Origin: Actinomadura alba
GTDB lineage: Bacteria > Actinomycetota > Actinomycetes > Streptosporangiales > Streptosporangiaceae
Length of the DNA stretch: 64,000 bases
Assembly: GCF_014323705.1 (NCBI RefSeq)
Contig: NZ_JABVEC010000004.1
Coordinates: forward strand, 248,001-312,000
Direction of reading: 5' to 3'
Positions within the stretch are counted from its first letter, which is position 1. Each line of letters begins with the position of its first letter. The translations under genes and the position numbers were made by a program. This document shows, in pieces, positions 7,535-16,671 of this stretch. Below the pieces are notes generated by a model. The model was given only the letters and a program-made list of their open reading frames with translations, did no database searches and was not told the origin of the DNA.

Positions 7535-8713
7535 ATGCTGCGCTGGCTGACCGCGGGGGAGTCTCATGGCCCGGCCCTCGTCACGATCTTGGAAGGGCTG
7601 CCTGCCGGAGTACGGGTGACCTCGGCCGACATCGACGAGGCGCTGCGCCGCCGCCGGCTCGGGCACGGGCGGGGCGCCCGGATGAAGTTCGAGCAGGATC
7701 AGGTCACCATCGTCGGCGGCATCAGGCATGGCCGCACCCAGGGCGGCCCGGTCGCCATCGAGGTCGGCAACACCGAGTGGCCCAAGTGGGAGACCGTCAT
7801 GTCGGCCGACCCGGTCGACCCGGACGTGCTCGCCGAGCAGGCCCGCAGCGCACCACTGTCGCGTCCCCGGCCCGGCCACGCCGACCTGGCCGGAATGCAG
7901 AAGTACGGGTTCGACGACGCCCGGCCGGTGCTGGAGCGGGCGAGCGCCCGCGAGACCGCCGCCCGGGTCGCGATCGGCGAGGTCGCCAAGGCCTTCCTCC
8001 GCCAGGTGTGCGGCGCCGAGGTCCTCAGCCACGTCGTCGAGCTCGGCGAGATCGGCACATCCCCCGACGCGCTGCCCGGGCCCGACGACCTCGCTCGGGT
8101 CGACGCCGACCCGGTGCGCTGCTTCGACCCCGAGGCGAGCGCCGCGATGGTGGCCCGGATCGACGAGATCAAGAAGGCCGGTGACACGCTCGGAGGCGTC
8201 GTCGAGGTGCTCGCCTACGGCCTGCCGCCCGGTCTCGGCAGCCATGTCCACTGGGACCGGCGGCTCGACGCCCGGCTGGCGGGTGCCCTCATGGGCATCC
8301 AGGCGATCAAGGGCGTCGAGGTCGGCGACGGCTTCACCACCGCCCGCAGGCCGGGTTCCGAGGCGCATGACGAGATCGAGAACACGCCCGAGGGCATCAG
8401 GCGCCGCACCGGCCGGGCCGGTGGCATCGAGGGCGGCATGACCACGGGCGACCCGGTGCGGGTGCGCGCGGCGATGAAGCCGATCTCGACCGTGCCGCGG
8501 GCGCTCGACACCGTCGACGTGCGCACCGGCGAACCGGCCAAGGCGATCAACCAGCGCAGCGATGTGACCGCCGTGCCGGCGGCCGGCGTCGTCGCCGAGG
8601 CGATGGTGGCGCTCGTCCTCGCCCAGGCGATCCTGGAGAAGTTCGGCGGCGACTCCGTGGAGGAGACCGCGCGCAACCTGCAGGGCTACCTTTCGTCCCT
8701 CACCATCAAGTAG
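7535..8713 (+). CDS. aroC: Chorismate synthase
   Basis: Converts 5-enolpyruvylshikimate-3-phosphate to chorismate using reduced FMN, the last shikimate step. At 392 aa it has family length. Signatures: [14 protein letters not shown] at residues 8-21, [15 protein letters not shown] near 65-80, [23 protein letters not shown], and [20 protein letters not shown] in the C-terminal half. First gene of the aroC-aroK-aroB-aroQ operon. The ATG follows AAAGGA by 8 nt. The 201-bp upstream region contains TTGACA at 7378-7383 and a TAGCCT at ~7505, neither forming a convincing paired promoter. Confidence 0.97.
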   Translation: MLRWLTAGESHGPALVTILEGLPAGVRVTSADIDEALRRRRLGHGRGARMKFEQDQVTIVGGIRHGRTQGGPVAIEVGNTEWPKWETVMSADPVDPDVLAEQARSAPLSRPRPGHADLAGMQKYGFDDARPVLERASARETAARVAIGEVAKAFLRQVCGAEVLSHVVELGEIGTSPDALPGPDDLARVDADPVRCFDPEASAAMVARIDEIKKAGDTLGGVVEVLAYGLPPGLGSHVHWDRRLDARLAGALMGIQAIKGVEVGDGFTTARRPGSEAHDEIENTPEGIRRRTGRAGGIEGGMTTGDPVRVRAAMKPISTVPRALDTVDVRTGEPAKAINQRSDVTAVPAAGVVAEAMVALVLAQAILEKFGGDSVEETARNLQGYLSSLTIK

Positions 8714-8727
8714 CGGAGCAAGCCCCT

Positions 8728-9231
8728 ATGACACGCCCCAAGGCAGTGATCATCGGACCGCCCGGGTCCGGCAAGACGACCGTCGGCAGCCGGCTGGCCG
8801 AACGCCTGTCGGTCGGCTTCCGCGATACCGACGCCGACGTCGAGGCGGTCGCGGGCAAGCCGGTCGGCGAGATCTTCATAGACGAGGGAGAGCCGCGCTT
8901 CCGCGAGCTCGAACACGCGGCCGTACGCACCGCGCTGGCCGAGCACGACGGCGTGCTGGCGCTGGGCGGCGGCGCGGTCCTCGACGAGGGCACCCAGCTG
9001 CTCCTCGCCGAGCACACGGTCGTCTACCTCGAGGTGGGCCTGGCCGACGCGGTGAAGCGCGTCGGCCTGGCCTCGGCGCGCCCGCTGCTCGTGCTGAACC
9101 CGCGCAGCCAGTTGAAGCGGCTCCTCGAGGAGCGGCTGCCCGTCTATGAGCGCCTCGGCACCATCACCGTGTCCACCGGCGGACGTGAGCCCGACGAGAT
9201 CGTCGACCAGATCGTCAAGGAGATCTCTTGA
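8728..9231 (+). CDS. aroK: Shikimate kinase
   Basis: Phosphorylates shikimate at the 3-OH with ATP. The 167-aa P-loop kinase shows Walker A GPPGSGKTTVGSRLAE (residues 11-26), the RDTDADVEAVAGK Walker-B/shikimate-binding segment, RFRELEHAAV, and the LGGGAVLDE motif near residue 78. It lies 14 bp after aroC and its TGA overlaps the TTG start of aroB, so it is translated within the same operon. Confidence 0.96.
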   Translation: MTRPKAVIIGPPGSGKTTVGSRLAERLSVGFRDTDADVEAVAGKPVGEIFIDEGEPRFRELEHAAVRTALAEHDGVLALGGGAVLDEGTQLLLAEHTVVYLEVGLADAVKRVGLASARPLLVLNPRSQLKRLLEERLPVYERLGTITVSTGGREPDEIVDQIVKEIS

Positions 9232-10319
9232 CCGCCACGAGAATCAGAGTGCGAGGCGACGTCCCCTACGACGTCGTCGTGGGCACCGGTGTCCTCGGCG
9301 AGCTCCCCGGCATGCTCGGCGACAGCGTCCGTACGGTCGCGGTCGTGCACGCTGAGGGGCTGCCCGAGATCGCCCGGCCGGTGCGCGGCGCGCTGGAGCA
9401 GGCGGGGCGCACCGTCCATACCCTGCCGGTACCCGACGGTGAGGCGGCCAAGGAGATCGGCGTGCTCGCCGGGCTCTGGTCGCGCTTCGCCGAACTGGGC
9501 GTCACGCGCTCGGACGCGATCGTCGGAGTGGGCGGCGGCGCCGCCACCGATCTGGCCGGATTCGCCGCGGCCTCCTGGCTGCGGGGCGTCACCTCGGTGC
9601 TCGTACCCACCACGCTGCTCGGCATGGTCGACGCGGCCATCGGGGGCAAGACCGGGATCAACATTCCCGAGGGCAAGAACCTGGTCGGCGCCTTCCACCC
9701 GCCCGCCGGGGTGCTGTGCGACCTGACCACCCTGATGACCATGCCGGGTGAGGACTACATCAGCGGTCTCGCCGAGATCGTCAAGGCCGGCTTCATCGCC
9801 GATCCGGTCATCCTCGACCTGGTCGAGGACGATCCCGAGGGGGCCGCCGCGCCCGACGGCACCCACACCCGGGAACTCGTCGAGCGGGCCATCCGGGTCA
9901 AGGCCGACGTGGTGTCGTCCGACCTGCGGGAGAGCGGGCTCAGGGAGATCCTCAACTACGGGCACACCCTCGCCCACGCGATCGAGAAGGCGGAGGACTA
10001 CCGGTTCCGGCACGGCCACGCGGTCGCCATCGGCATGGTCTACGCGGCCGAACTCGGCCGGCTCACCGGCCGCCTCGATGACGCCGTGGCCGACCGGCAC
10101 CGCTCCGTGCTCGCGTCCGTCGGGCTGCCCACCTCGTACGGCGCGGACGCCTGGCCCGCGCTGCGCGACGGCATGCGGGTCGACAAGAAGGCGCGGGGCG
10201 GGCAAGGGGGCACGCCGCGGCTCCGCTTCGTCGTGCTCGACGGGCCGGCCAAGCCCGGACTGCTCGAGGATCCCGACGAGTCCCTGCTCGAGACCGCGTA
10301 CCGGAGGATCTCCCGGTGA
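9228..10319 (+). CDS. aroB: 3-Dehydroquinate synthase
   Basis: NAD- and metal-dependent conversion of DAHP to 3-dehydroquinate. The 363-aa sequence shows GVGGGAATDLAGFAAASW (NAD-binding Gly-rich loop, ~residues 100-117), a VPTTLLGMVDAAIGGKTGIN segment, and ILNYGHTLAHAIE and RHGHAVAIGM His metal ligands. The start is an unusual TTG at 9228 that overlaps the aroK stop as TTGA; no better in-frame start exists nearby and the next residues already fit the family. The overlap implies translational coupling to aroK. Confidence 0.96.
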   Translation: MTATRIRVRGDVPYDVVVGTGVLGELPGMLGDSVRTVAVVHAEGLPEIARPVRGALEQAGRTVHTLPVPDGEAAKEIGVLAGLWSRFAELGVTRSDAIVGVGGGAATDLAGFAAASWLRGVTSVLVPTTLLGMVDAAIGGKTGINIPEGKNLVGAFHPPAGVLCDLTTLMTMPGEDYISGLAEIVKAGFIADPVILDLVEDDPEGAAAPDGTHTRELVERAIRVKADVVSSDLRESGLREILNYGHTLAHAIEKAEDYRFRHGHAVAIGMVYAAELGRLTGRLDDAVADRHRSVLASVGLPTSYGADAWPALRDGMRVDKKARGGQGGTPRLRFVVLDGPAKPGLLEDPDESLLETAYRRISR

Positions 10320-10356
10320 GCCGGATCGACACAGCGCGGCGGCCGAGGAGTGAGCC

Positions 10357-10800
10357 ATGAAGACCGTCCTTGTGCTGAACGGACCGAACCTCGGCCGGCT
10401 CGGCACCCGGGAACCCGATGTCTACGGTGCCGAGACCTTCGAGGATCTGGTCGCGCTGTGCCGCGACACCGGGCGCCGGCTCGGCCTGCACGTCGAGGTG
10501 CGCCAGACCGACGACGAGGCGGAGATGATCGGGTGGGTGCACGAGGCGGCCGACGAGAAGACGCCCGTCGTGCTGAACCCGGCCGCGTTCACCCACTACT
10601 CGTACGCGCTACGGGACGCGCTCGCTCAGCTCACCGCCCCGCTGATCGAGGTGCATCTGTCCAACCCGGCCGCGCGGGAGGAGTTCCGGCACACCTCGGT
10701 CGTCGCGGCCGTGGCGACCGGGACCATCGCCGGCTTCGGCTTCACGTCGTACGTCTTGGCCCTGCGGGCGATCGCCGAGCTGTCGGCCGAGACCGCGTGA
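10357..10800 (+). CDS. aroQ: 3-Dehydroquinate dehydratase, type II
   Basis: Dehydrates 3-dehydroquinate to 3-dehydroshikimate. The 147-aa length and sequence are of the type II dodecameric enzyme: [17 protein letters not shown] at the N-terminus with the catalytic Arg and Tyr, [16 protein letters not shown] with the catalytic His near residue 78, and [17 protein letters not shown] near residue 97. It lies 37 bp after aroB with GGAGTGAGCC before the ATG. The stop overlaps a GTG start of a small membrane protein gene. Confidence 0.96.
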   Translation: MKTVLVLNGPNLGRLGTREPDVYGAETFEDLVALCRDTGRRLGLHVEVRQTDDEAEMIGWVHEAADEKTPVVLNPAAFTHYSYALRDALAQLTAPLIEVHLSNPAAREEFRHTSVVAAVATGTIAGFGFTSYVLALRAIAELSAETA

Positions 10801-11177
10801 GGACCGGCCCCCGACCGGCGCGACGCGACCGGCTCCTGATCGGGGTCTACGCCGCCATCGCGCTGGGCGCGCTGACCGCCACCTGGTGGCAGAACATCCG
10901 GTTCCTGCGCAGCGAGGACAACGGCGGCGTCCTCGGCTTCGTCCGCGACGGTTACGCCAACCCGGCCGCCGCGTCGATCAGCAACGACATCATCTTCGTG
11001 CTGCTCGCGGTGGTCGTCCTCATGGTGGTCGAGGCGCGCCGGCTGGGCATCCGCCATGTCTGGACCTACCCGCTGCTGTCGCTCGCCGTCGCCCTCAGCG
11101 TCGCCCTTCCGCTCTTCCTCATCGCGCGTCAGTACGCGCTCATACGCCGCGACGCCGAGCCGCGGGCGCCGTCCTGA
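10797..11177 (+). CDS. DUF2834 family small membrane protein
   Basis: A 126-aa protein starting at GTG 10797, sharing GTGA with the aroQ stop. It has three clear hydrophobic segments: [33 protein letters not shown] and the C-terminal [18 protein letters not shown], with [13 protein letters not shown] between the first two, as in DUF2834 proteins. Function unknown. The stop/start overlap places it in the shikimate operon, but a metabolic link is not implied by sequence. Confidence 0.8.
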   Translation: MRTGPRPARRDRLLIGVYAAIALGALTATWWQNIRFLRSEDNGGVLGFVRDGYANPAAASISNDIIFVLLAVVVLMVVEARRLGIRHVWTYPLLSLAVALSVALPLFLIARQYALIRRDAEPRAPS

Positions 11178-11294
11178 CCCCACCGCCGTTCGCGGGGAGC
11201 CGGACCGAGGACTGCGCGGAGACCGCCGAGGACGGGGCGCTAGCCTACAGCGAACGGGAAACTGAATAAGGTTCGGTTGAGAGGGAGGCGCCGG

Positions 11295-12344
11295 ATGCGC
11301 ATCGGAATGGCTCTGAACTACTCGGGCGGCTTCAAGCAGACCGTCGAGGAACTGGCCGACTACGAGAAGGCCGGTCTGGACATCGTGTTCGTTGCCGAGG
11401 CGTACACGTTCGACGCGGTGAGTCAGCTCGGCTACATCGCCGCCAAGACCGAGCGGCTCGAGATCGCGTCGGGCATCCTGCCGATCTACTCGCGCACGCC
11501 GACTCTGCTGGCGATGACCGCGGCGGGTCTGGACTATGTCTCTGAGGGCCGTTTCACGCTCGGCCTCGGTGCCTCGGGCCCGCAGGTCATCGAGGGCTTC
11601 CACGGCGTGCCGTATCACGCGCCGCTCGGCCGTACACGTGAGATCGTCGAGATCTGCCGCAAGGTATGGAAGCGCGAGGAGCGCCTCACCCACGACGGCA
11701 AGCACTACACCTTGCCGCTGCCCGCGGACCGGGGCACCGGGCTCGGCAAGCCGCTGAAGATCATCAACCACCCGGTGCGCCCGCGGATCCCGGTGGTCAT
11801 CGCGGCCATCGGACCCAAGAACGTGGAGCTCGCGGCAGAGATCGCCGAGGGCTGGGAGCCGATCTTCTACCTGCCCGAGAAGGCCGCCGAGGTGTGGGGG
11901 TCGTCGCTCGCCGCCGGACGGGACAAGCGCGACCCGGAGCTCGGCGACCTCGACATCGTCGGCCAGGCGCACCTGGCCATCGGCGACGACGTGGAGGGGC
12001 TGCGCGAGTTCGGCCGCCCGATGGCCGCGCTCTACATCGGCGGCATGGGCGCCAAGGGCAAGAACTTCTACAACGACCTCTTCCGGCGCTACGGGTGGGA
12101 GAAGGAGGCCGACGAGATCCAGGACCTGTACCTCAGCGGCAAGCAAAAGGAGGCGGGCGCGAGGGTCCCCGCCGAACTGCTGGAGAAGATGTCGCTGATC
12201 GGCCCGGAGTCGCATGTGAAGGAACGCCTCGCCGCCATGAAGGAGTCGGGCGTCACCACGCTCAACGTCACCCCGATCGCCCGTGATCACAAGGCCCGGC
12301 TGGCGCTGATCGAGAGGGTGAAGGAACTCGCCGCCGAGGTATGA
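11295..12344 (+). CDS. LLM-class (luciferase-like, probably F420-dependent) oxidoreductase
   Basis: A 349-aa TIM-barrel flavin/F420 oxidoreductase. Features: MRIGMALNYSGGF at strand 1, DIVFVAEAYTFDAVSQLGYI, a SGILPIYSRTPTLLAMTAAG segment, FTLGLGASGPQVIEGFHG (the phosphate-binding GLGASGPQV loop), and late helices ending in the usual VKERLAAMKESGVTTL. The LGLGASGPQV form resembles F420-binding members rather than FMN members, but cofactor and substrate are inferred. ATG 11295 is chosen because GAGGGAGG precedes it; an in-frame start at 11277 would add six basic residues. A TAGCCT element at ~11241 may be its -10. Confidence 0.85.
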   Translation: MRIGMALNYSGGFKQTVEELADYEKAGLDIVFVAEAYTFDAVSQLGYIAAKTERLEIASGILPIYSRTPTLLAMTAAGLDYVSEGRFTLGLGASGPQVIEGFHGVPYHAPLGRTREIVEICRKVWKREERLTHDGKHYTLPLPADRGTGLGKPLKIINHPVRPRIPVVIAAIGPKNVELAAEIAEGWEPIFYLPEKAAEVWGSSLAAGRDKRDPELGDLDIVGQAHLAIGDDVEGLREFGRPMAALYIGGMGAKGKNFYNDLFRRYGWEKEADEIQDLYLSGKQKEAGARVPAELLEKMSLIGPESHVKERLAAMKESGVTTLNVTPIARDHKARLALIERVKELAAEV

Positions 12345-12380
12345 CGAGGTAAGAGGTAGGAGCGGCGCGGCGGCGGCGTT

Positions 12381-14156
12381 TCACTGGCGTGGCGGTGCCG
12401 TTCGTCGCCAGGCGACCAGTTCCCAGTTCGCCAGGACCGGGTTCCAACCCGGTGGGGCAGCGGGCCAACTGGCGGACGCAGGCCCCGCCCCGAACTGGGC
12501 CGGGGGCACCACGACCAGGGTGGCCTCGGAGGGCAGAGACTGCGGGTCGCGTGGGTCGAAGTAGAGCGGCGAATGCGGCGTCTGGATGGCCACCATGCCA
12601 TGGCGCCAGCGATTGGGATCCTGGCCGTCAACGGCGACCCGGTCGGCGCTGGTGAGGCCTGCGGCCTTCAGGTTCACGTTGCGAATCTGTCCCACTATCG
12701 TGTCGACGTCCTTGTGCCTGACCACGACGCCGACGACGAGGTGCAACACCGCCAAGCCGGCGCCGATCGCGATCATCGGCCGTCCGCCGCCCTTGCCGCT
12801 GGTGATCGCCAGGACGAGCAGGATGAGGATCAACAGGGCGGCGACGGTGCCGTGCACGGGGCGCAGCGCGCTCCAGCTCCAGGTCAGGAATTGCATCTCC
12901 AGGAAGTCCCCGGGCAAGTACAGATCGTGCTTGAGCCGGTCTCCGGCGTGGAGCACCAAGATCGCGCAGGCCGCGGCGGCCAGGGCCGCCACCGCTTGGG
13001 CCGCCTGCAGGAGCCGGGCACGAGGGGCGCGGGCCAGGACCGCCACGCCGAGAATGAACAGGGCCGCCTGGAAGGGATGGAGGTAGCGACCGTAGGCGAA
13101 GTTACTGACCCGGTCTTCATCGATGAGTGCGGCAGCGCTGAGCAGCGCGACCGCAGTCATGGTGGCCAGAAGCGCGGCGGCGATCGCCTTCGTGGGGACC
13201 GGGGTGCCGCGGTGGAGCAGGGCCCACACCAACGCGGCCAACCCGAGACCGCCGACACCCCAGGCGCCCACGATCTGATACCAGGCTTGGCCGGCGCCGA
13301 GCGCCAACGTCCAGCCCCAGCCATCCGGACTGGTGACCCGCGAACGCAGGGTTTCGCCCAGGGGGTTGACCACGTCGGAGTACAGGGTCGCCCGGAGCCA
13401 GCGGTTCAACGCCCAGGCCGAAGCCACCATGACGGTCAGAATCTGCCCGGCTCGCCACACGCCTTGCCTTGGTGCCCAGCCGCGCCACAAGACGACCGCC
13501 ACGACGGCCAAGTGGATGATCAGAATGAACTGCCCTCGGGTGTGCAGCGCGTAGGCGTAGCCCACGACCAGACTGGCTCCGGCCAGATGGGCGGGACCGC
13601 GGCCGCTCAGCCAGGCGTGCAGCAGCAGCAACCAACCCAGCACGACCGCGGGGAAGACCGCGTCGGCGATCGCGATCTGCCCGTAGAAAAGTCCCGCGGG
13701 CAGCAACGCGGCGGCGTGGGCCGAAACATAGGCCGCGCGGCGCGACAGACCCAGCCGCCGCAACGCCAGGAAGGCCAGGATCAGCACCGACGCGCCGATC
13801 AGCGCGTTCACCGTCATCGCGTACCGGTGCACGAACGTCAGCTCGTCGCTGATCAGGTAGGCGGGAATGACCAGCAGTCCGTACCCGACCTCGTGGAAGG
13901 TCGCGCCGAAAACGTTGGCACCCTGTCCTCCGGCCAGCGTCCGGCCGGCGAGCAGGAAGGTGACGTCATCCAGCCACCAGGGCAGCGGAACCCCCCAATT
14001 CACCAATGACAACCGCAGAACGACGTGGACCAGCCACCCGGCCAGCAACGCCAGCGGCCATCGATACGTCCACATCACGGTCAGGCGCAACCGCGCCAAC
14101 CCTTCGTGCAAGGAGGCCGCGGTCTCCCGGCCCAGCAACTTCTCCCCCAAGGTCAT
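12381..14156 (-). CDS. Polytopic membrane protein, probable GT-C-fold glycosyltransferase
   Basis: A 591-aa integral membrane protein with roughly 11-13 hydrophobic segments and a soluble extracytoplasmic C-terminal stretch (~residues 490-591). After the first transmembrane helix comes PLPWWLDDVTFLLAGRTLAG; a DD pair in the first outside loop is characteristic of lipid-phosphate-sugar-dependent GT-C transferases. YGQIAIADAVFPAVVLGWLL and NFAYGRYLHPFQAALF also resemble that class. No exact family could be named. It is the second gene of a probable two-gene minus-strand operon (85 bp after the spermidine-synthase-like gene). Codon use is unlike the neighbours: many TTG leucine codons are visible in the first 60 codons, whereas adjacent aro and efp genes use CTG/CTC almost exclusively. 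Confidence 0.6.
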   Translation of the reverse strand: MTLGEKLLGRETAASLHEGLARLRLTVMWTYRWPLALLAGWLVHVVLRLSLVNWGVPLPWWLDDVTFLLAGRTLAGGQGANVFGATFHEVGYGLLVIPAYLISDELTFVHRYAMTVNALIGASVLILAFLALRRLGLSRRAAYVSAHAAALLPAGLFYGQIAIADAVFPAVVLGWLLLLHAWLSGRGPAHLAGASLVVGYAYALHTRGQFILIIHLAVVAVVLWRGWAPRQGVWRAGQILTVMVASAWALNRWLRATLYSDVVNPLGETLRSRVTSPDGWGWTLALGAGQAWYQIVGAWGVGGLGLAALVWALLHRGTPVPTKAIAAALLATMTAVALLSAAALIDEDRVSNFAYGRYLHPFQAALFILGVAVLARAPRARLLQAAQAVAALAAAACAILVLHAGDRLKHDLYLPGDFLEMQFLTWSWSALRPVHGTVAALLILILLVLAITSGKGGGRPMIAIGAGLAVLHLVVGVVVRHKDVDTIVGQIRNVNLKAAGLTSADRVAVDGQDPNRWRHGMVAIQTPHSPLYFDPRDPQSLPSEATLVVVPPAQFGAGPASASWPAAPPGWNPVLANWELVAWRRTAPPRQ

Positions 14157-14176
14157 TCGGGCACCACTTTCTCGCG

Positions 14177-14193
14177 GGCACCGTGACGGTGCC
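14177..14193. other. Short inverted repeat between the two membrane genes
   Basis: GGCACCG-TGA-CGGTGCC, a 7-bp perfect stem with 3-nt loop, lies in the 85-bp gap between the spermidine-synthase-like gene and the GT-C-like gene. It could be a weak terminator, a processing hairpin or an operator; sequence alone does not decide. Confidence 0.35.
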
Positions 14194-14241
14194 GGGTGAA
14201 GGGCCTGACTGTCACGTTCGGGCCGCAGGCGTGGCGGGGTG

Positions 14242-16443
14242 TCACCTGACCCGCAGCATCTCTGCTGTGGGGGTGTGAGTGTCGCGCCAGACGGGGCCGC
14301 CCGGCCCGATCGGGTGCCATCGTGATGTGCCAGCTGTCAGGGCCTTGAGGTCGGCGTCGGTGGGTGCGGCGACCACCCACGTCGAGGCCGTCTCGATCCG
14401 GCGGGAGTCGGCCTGGCCATGCGCGACGGCGGCGGCCAGCCCGGCGGCACGGGCGGTGGCCCCCAGCATCGGCACCAGGTCCAGATGCTCGTTGTCGGCG
14501 TGGATCGCCAGCACACCCCCTGGCCCTAGTTTGCGGGCGTAGGTACGCAGTGCCTGGCTGGTGAGCAGGTGCCGGGGAACGGTACCGGTGCCGAACGCGT
14601 CCAGCACGATCAGTCCATAGGTGCCGTCGGCCGCTCCGGCCAGAGCCCGGCGGCCGTCGCCGCCGATCACCCTGCTCCAGGCGGGGCTGTCACGCAGGTA
14701 GGTGAACCGCCGTTCGGTGATCCGGCGGACGGCCGGATCCGCCTCATAGAAGTCCATCTGCTGTCCGGGCCGCCCGTAGGCCGCGACGGTGCCCACACCC
14801 AGGCCGACCACGGCCACCGGGCCGCCCGCGGCCGGGCGGGCGAACACCTCCGCCAGCGGCCCGCCGCGCCCGTAATGGGCGGTCGGTTCGTGGCGGGTGT
14901 CTCCGGACGGATACTGGTAGCCCAGCAGCGCCCGCCCGCCGTACAGGACCTCCCAGCCGTTATTGAAGCGGGTCTCATACGCGCCTAGCGGCCCACGCTC
15001 GCGTGTCTGCGCCATCGTGGACTGCCCCAACACCAGCGCAATCGCCGGAGCCACCGCCGCCACCGCCGTGATCCAGGGACGCGATGCCACCACCACCCCC
15101 CAGATCAGAGCAAGCGGCACCCACCACGGCGGTCCCACATGCTTGTAGGCCCACACCACCAGCAGCGGCCACGCCGCCAACGGCACCGACAGCACCCACC
15201 ACGCCCAAGGCCGTTCCCGCCAACGCAGAGCGCCCCGGGTAGCCCCTGCCACCAGCGGAACGATCGCTAGAACGGTGACCGCGAACGTCAGCTCGGCGTC
15301 CCAGCCGAAGAGCAGCGGAGCCAGCAGCCCACCGACCGCCACGCCCAGCGCACCCCCGGCGGACACCGCCACCGGGAACTCCCCCCGCGCGTGCGCATCA
15401 AGGCGGTCCAGCGCCAGGAGACCGTGACAGGCGAGCCCTCCCAGCAGCACCAGACCCACCCCGGCCGGTATCCCCGCGGCCGGCCGCAGCCAGTAGGTAT
15501 CCGTATGCAGCACCCACGGAGCGAATACCGCCACCACGGCCGCGAACCTGGCCACCGGCGTCGTCCAGGCCCGCATCATCCGGACACGCCCCGCCAGGGC
15601 GAATGCCACCACCAGACTCATCAGATAAGCCGCCAATGGCACTACCCATATCGCCGGGATCGCAGCCACCGTCATCGACAGGTGAGTGGTGACCGCCGCC
15701 ATCAACCCCGACGCGACGGCGGCCAATCCCACCCAACGCAACCGGCGCGGCCAGGAAACCGCCACGACCGGCGACTCCGTCGCTTCCTGGGCGCTTGTTC
15801 GGCGGCTTCCGATCAGCGGGTCCGTGTGCAGCCCACCCCGCCGAGCTCGTACGGTCAGGCCGCAGCCCACCAGCAGCACGAGAAAGAACACCAGCCCGGC
15901 CGCCCACCACCCCAACTGAACCGTCAAGGGGGCCATGGGCTCGATCAGGACTGGATAGGAGATCAGCGCGACCACACCGCCCGCACCGGCGGCCGCCCAA
16001 AGCAGCCCAGGGCTCTCGACGCCGAGAAATCCGCAACACCGCGACCAGAGCCGCCGTCCCGCCGCCGGCAGCATCCAGCCGCCACCGGCCACCGATATCG
16101 GCAGCAGCCACCAGCCTGGTGCCGCCCCCTTCACCACCAGGGCCACCGGCACGGCGCCCATGATGACGAGTCCCACTGATATTCCCGGCCACGACCAATG
16201 TGACCACGCAAAACCCGCCATGGTCGATAGCTGAAAGAACAACACGCACGCGTTCCACGCCGCCGCCGACTCTCCCCAAGAGGACGCCAGAGTCTCGGCG
16301 ACCATCGGCACCGCCACCAGCAAGAGCCCGGCGCCCACGGCGGCGGTGCAGGCCAATAGCGTCGACAGAGCAGGGTCTGGCTTCAGCGTCGTTTCTCTGG
16401 CCTCAAAGACGCCCTTCGGCACCGACTTCACAAGCGTGGTCAA
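14242..16443 (-). CDS. Membrane-fused spermidine-synthase-like protein
   Basis: About 733 aa. The N-terminal two thirds contain ~12-14 transmembrane segments; the C-terminal ~230 residues resemble a spermidine synthase/methyltransferase fold: AVVGLGVGTVAAYG (nucleotide-binding loop), FYEADPAVRRITE, GDGRRALAG, LIVLDAFGTGTVPRHLLT. The polyamine-synthase DSTDP-type active-site motif is replaced by LDAFGTGTVP, so true aminopropyl transfer is doubtful. The frame runs 530 codons further upstream antisense to pepQ and efp, which cannot be real; I chose TTG 16443 because GGGGAG precedes it by 6 nt and a transmembrane segment follows ~25 residues later. Codon use (CTA, ATA, AGA, TTG) is unlike the neighbours. 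Confidence 0.6.
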   Translation of the reverse strand: MTTLVKSVPKGVFEARETTLKPDPALSTLLACTAAVGAGLLLVAVPMVAETLASSWGESAAAWNACVLFFQLSTMAGFAWSHWSWPGISVGLVIMGAVPVALVVKGAAPGWWLLPISVAGGGWMLPAAGRRLWSRCCGFLGVESPGLLWAAAGAGGVVALISYPVLIEPMAPLTVQLGWWAAGLVFFLVLLVGCGLTVRARRGGLHTDPLIGSRRTSAQEATESPVVAVSWPRRLRWVGLAAVASGLMAAVTTHLSMTVAAIPAIWVVPLAAYLMSLVVAFALAGRVRMMRAWTTPVARFAAVVAVFAPWVLHTDTYWLRPAAGIPAGVGLVLLGGLACHGLLALDRLDAHARGEFPVAVSAGGALGVAVGGLLAPLLFGWDAELTFAVTVLAIVPLVAGATRGALRWRERPWAWWVLSVPLAAWPLLVVWAYKHVGPPWWVPLALIWGVVVASRPWITAVAAVAPAIALVLGQSTMAQTRERGPLGAYETRFNNGWEVLYGGRALLGYQYPSGDTRHEPTAHYGRGGPLAEVFARPAAGGPVAVVGLGVGTVAAYGRPGQQMDFYEADPAVRRITERRFTYLRDSPAWSRVIGGDGRRALAGAADGTYGLIVLDAFGTGTVPRHLLTSQALRTYARKLGPGGVLAIHADNEHLDLVPMLGATARAAGLAAAVAHGQADSRRIETASTWVVAAPTDADLKALTAGTSRWHPIGPGGPVWRDTHTPTAEMLRVR

Positions 16444-16659
16444 GGCACACTCCCCGTACAAGCACCACGGCGGGACTTCAGGACGCCAATGATGCAGGCC
16501 ACCTCGGGCGCCCACACCGAGGACGGAACCGGGTGCGTATTCTTTTTGCCGGTCATTAGGCGCCACGCGGCGTGAGTATTGCGTCGGGTTGTAAGAACAG
16601 CGGTGTAACTCCGGGGAGCTGTCCCACGTGGGGCCGACCGCACCGGACGCCGGGGTGGA

Positions 16660-16665
16660 TACAGT
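16660..16665 (+). promoter_or_regulatory. Candidate -10 element (leaderless) for pepQ-efp-nusB
   Basis: TACAGT ends 6 nt before the ATG of the aminopeptidase gene, and no Shine-Dalgarno sequence is visible between them, which is the arrangement of a leaderless transcript. No good -35 is seen 16-18 bp upstream. Confidence 0.4.
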
Positions 16666-16671
16666 CACGGC

